Source: Cyanothece sp. BG0011 (GTDB lineage: Bacteria; Cyanobacteriota; Cyanobacteriia; Cyanobacteriales; Microcystaceae). From it: DNA of 64,000 nt. Shown piece by piece: positions 62,680 to 64,000 of this stretch. The translations under genes were made by a program, and so were the position numbers. How positions within the stretch are numbered: the stretch's first letter is position 1; each line of letters starts with the position of its first letter. Location of the stretch: contig NZ_PRLH01000002.1 of assembly GCF_003013815.1 (NCBI RefSeq), positions 20,247-84,246 of the forward strand, in the 5' to 3' direction. The notes under the pieces are model-generated. The model was not told the origin of the DNA. It saw only the letters and a list, made by a program, of their open reading frames with translations, and made no database searches.

Positions 62680-63021
62680 ATGAAATTGCCTAATCAAGAT
62701 AGAATTAAACAAGAGCAAATTCTTGAGAAATTGACGACTTATGCGCTTAATTTTAATCATACTGATGGTAAAGATAAGGCACGTCTTTTTAATGCTAAAT
62801 TAGGCATTACTTTGAATAATAAAGAAAAGCTAATAAAAGCAATTTTCGATGCAGTCAAGACTCAATCAGTCGCTTACCATACCACCAGTCAATATGGAGA
62901 TAAATATGTGATTGACTTTATAATGGAAACAGAGGTAGGAAAATCAAACATTAGAACTGCATGGATTATTGCTTTCGACGAAAACTATCCCAGATTAATT
63001 TCTATATATCCTATCCAATAA
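62680..63021 (+). CDS. DUF6883 domain protein
   Basis: 113 residues: DRIKQEQILEKLTTYALNFN at the start, GKDKARLFNAKLGITLNNKE and a C-terminal NIRTAWIIAFDENYPRLISI. This pattern is the DUF6883 family, small proteins usually followed by DUF4926, as here 14 bases later. Likely a two-gene module, perhaps of toxin type; function is not established. AT-rich and divergent from dndD. Confidence 0.7.
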   Translation: MKLPNQDRIKQEQILEKLTTYALNFNHTDGKDKARLFNAKLGITLNNKEKLIKAIFDAVKTQSVAYHTTSQYGDKYVIDFIMETEVGKSNIRTAWIIAFDENYPRLISIYPIQ

Positions 63022-63035
63022 GGAGAGTAACAAAA

Positions 63036-63284
63036 ATGAATACTATTAAACTACATGATACTGTTGCACTTTTAGAAGATATTAAAACTAATCAATTTAT
63101 GACAGATAATCCTATTTTATTACCAAAAGGACAAGTGGGTACAGTGGTAGAAATTTATAATAAGGGAGAAGCTTATGAAGTAGAATTTTCGGATAAAAAT
63201 GGACAAACCTATGGTTTAGTTACCTTAAATTATAAACAAGTCATCTGTCTTCATTATGAAAAACCTTGTTTAACAGTCTTGTAA
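63036..63284 (+). CDS. DUF4926 domain protein
   Basis: 82 residues from ATG 63036, preceded by AAGGAGAG at good spacing. LHDTVALLEDIKTN, LLPKGQVGTVVEIYNKGEAY and VEFSDKNGQTYGLVTL are the DUF4926 pattern (small SH3-like beta fold). It follows DUF6883 by 14 bases and is presumably its partner or antidote; that role is inference from layout. Confidence 0.75.
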   Translation: MNTIKLHDTVALLEDIKTNQFMTDNPILLPKGQVGTVVEIYNKGEAYEVEFSDKNGQTYGLVTLNYKQVICLHYEKPCLTVL

Positions 63285-63293
63285 AGAAAAATA

Positions 63294-63635
63294 TTAGTTA
63301 ATAATAACTAAAAAAGTTTCGGTAACATAATCAACAAAGTCTTTGGGCAGAATTTCTCCTGTGGTTTTCCACCAACGACTATTCAAATCAACTGTTCTAA
63401 TTTGTTCGGCAATAACTGAACCTTTTATTTTGAATCCATTCGGAATCTCAATCATCATTTTAACTTGTGGTTTAATGGTACTTGTAATAGGAGTTACTAT
63501 GACTATTCCTTGACGTGCTAAATTATATTTAGTATGACTCAGAACTAAACAAGGTCGTGCATTGCCTGATTGTTCTCTTCCTTGAGTTGGGTTTAGATTA
63601 ATTTTAATTATTTCTCCTCTGGAAATGTTAAGCAT
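63294..63635 (-). CDS. MazF/PemK-type toxin (mRNA interferase)
   Basis: 113 residues. RGEIIKINLNPTQGREQSGN ARPCLVLS, VIVTPITSTI and VIAEQIRTVD match the MazF/PemK fold, with the conserved GxEQxGxRP-type start (here GREQSGNARP) and the Gln-Ile-Arg block. Cuts mRNA in characterised members. Its ATG is five bases after the stop of the antitoxin-like gene, in the usual operon order. Confidence 0.88.
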   Translation of the reverse strand: MLNISRGEIIKINLNPTQGREQSGNARPCLVLSHTKYNLARQGIVIVTPITSTIKPQVKMMIEIPNGFKIKGSVIAEQIRTVDLNSRWWKTTGEILPKDFVDYVTETFLVIIN

Positions 63636-63640
63636 GGTTT

Positions 63641-63891
63641 TTAAATCAATTCGCGTCCAGTTGATTCACTTTCTACAAAATCAATAATGTCATCAGGATA
63701 TTCAAAATCTTGGGGAATACTGGCCAATAATTCATCAAGATTATTCACTTTTCTTTTTTTAGTAATGATGAGTGCGTTTTCTGATTCGGTTAACTCAATG
63801 ATTGAGTTTTCTTCGATACCGAAACTTTCAGCAACTTTATAGGGAATTCGTAACCCTAGACTATTTCCCCATTTTTTAGTTCTATTTCCAT
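63641..63891 (-). pseudogene. MazE/AbrB-type antitoxin with an apparent frameshift near the start
   Basis: Ribosome site AAAGGAG and ATG at 63891 begin MEIELK, but the frame stops at TAG after 11 codons. In the next frame the protein continues WGNSLGLRIPYKVAESFGIE then ENSIIELTESENALII, the AbrB/MazE swapped-hairpin motif, to GRELI and TAA at 63641. One A more in the A-run (six T in plus strand at 63872-63877) would restore MEIELKKWGNSLGLRIP. Either a real mutation, a sequencing error in a homopolymer, or slippage on the A-run. It precedes an intact toxin. Confidence 0.75.
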
Positions 63892-63932
63892 TGTTTAACT
63901 CCTTTTATTTTTGACTATTATGACATAATTAA

Positions 63933-64000
63933 TTATGGATTGTTCTCATTTTCTGGGTTATTAATCGGTTGACCAAATTTAATGGTTCCCCAAGATAATT
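63933..64000 (-). CDS. Possible 3' end of a further minus-strand gene
   Basis: The last 68 bases are open on the minus strand and read SWGTIKFGQPINNPENENNP before TAA at 63933. Too short to identify. As it lies upstream of the dnd genes on the same strand, it could be the end of dndC or of another gene; other frames are also open over this length. Confidence 0.25.
   Translation of the reverse strand, partial: LSWGTIKFGQPINNPENENNP

Noticed and set aside
1..64000. rRNA genes, a replication origin or a prophage
   Set aside because: No conserved rRNA blocks, no DnaA-box cluster next to dnaA/dnaN, and no phage structural genes were recognised.

Overview
The window is a piece of a low-GC unicellular cyanobacterial chromosome. 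Evidence: the HIP1 octamer GCGATCGC recurs, and there are cyanobacterial markers such as PetM, a Psb28-family protein, an NblS/Hik33-type kinase, Ycf46, a cyanoexosortase B pair, BicA and a CyRepA1-type replication protein. Gene content and composition resemble the Crocosphaera/Cyanothece group; this placement is inference.

Layout. 1-1345: glycogen synthase on the minus strand, cut by the window edge and apparently frameshifted at its N-terminus. 1590-4643: a large CyRepA1-family replication/helicase protein. 4.9-8.4 kb: an acyltransferase, the cyanoexosortase B pair and miaA. 8.9-13.3 kb: a di-haem cytochrome, a group 2 sigma factor and a GPH-type symporter. 13.4-16.9 kb: a PEP-CTERM protein, a JAMM protease, a zinc-ribbon protein and nblS. 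17.1-19.3 kb: tRNA-Tyr and tRNA-Thr, followed by an AT-rich, gene-poor stretch with integrase and IS630-type remnants and a DUF2283 gene pair. 19.3-24.2 kb: PEP synthase and small enzymes. 24.3-26.6 kb: a type II restriction-modification pair. 26.8-37.7 kb: Ycf46, a decayed Rpn/DUF4351 nuclease, an MscS channel, a caspase-like protease with an EF-hand, ruvX, tRNA-Gly, sixA and a DMT permease. 37.8-40.5 kb: eboE and an eboF-like gene. 40.5-44.1 kb: periplasmic carbonic anhydrase, two half-size GDT1 genes, psb28, petM (found by reading the sequence) and pdxA. 44.6-51.2 kb: an FHA-GGDEF-EAL protein, a GTPase and a small glycan-type cluster. 51.8-59.7 kb: bicA, a CPA-type antiporter, PsiE and an Mrp-type antiporter operon, all on the plus strand. 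59.7-64 kb: dndE and dndD of the DNA phosphorothioation system, separated by repeats, then a DUF6883/DUF4926 pair and a mazEF-like module with a frameshifted antitoxin.

How the parts work together. The 40-60 kb stretch holds inorganic-carbon and ion functions: periplasmic carbonic anhydrase, Na+-dependent bicarbonate uptake (BicA), and two kinds of Na+/H+ antiporter that could restore the Na+ gradient BicA uses. Restriction-modification, dnd, mazEF and the DUF pairs form the accessory/defence content. The window also carries several decayed genes, and a dispersed composite repeat (an end motif containing TCTTGCACC plus C-run/G-run hairpins) occurs three times, once between dndE and dndD.
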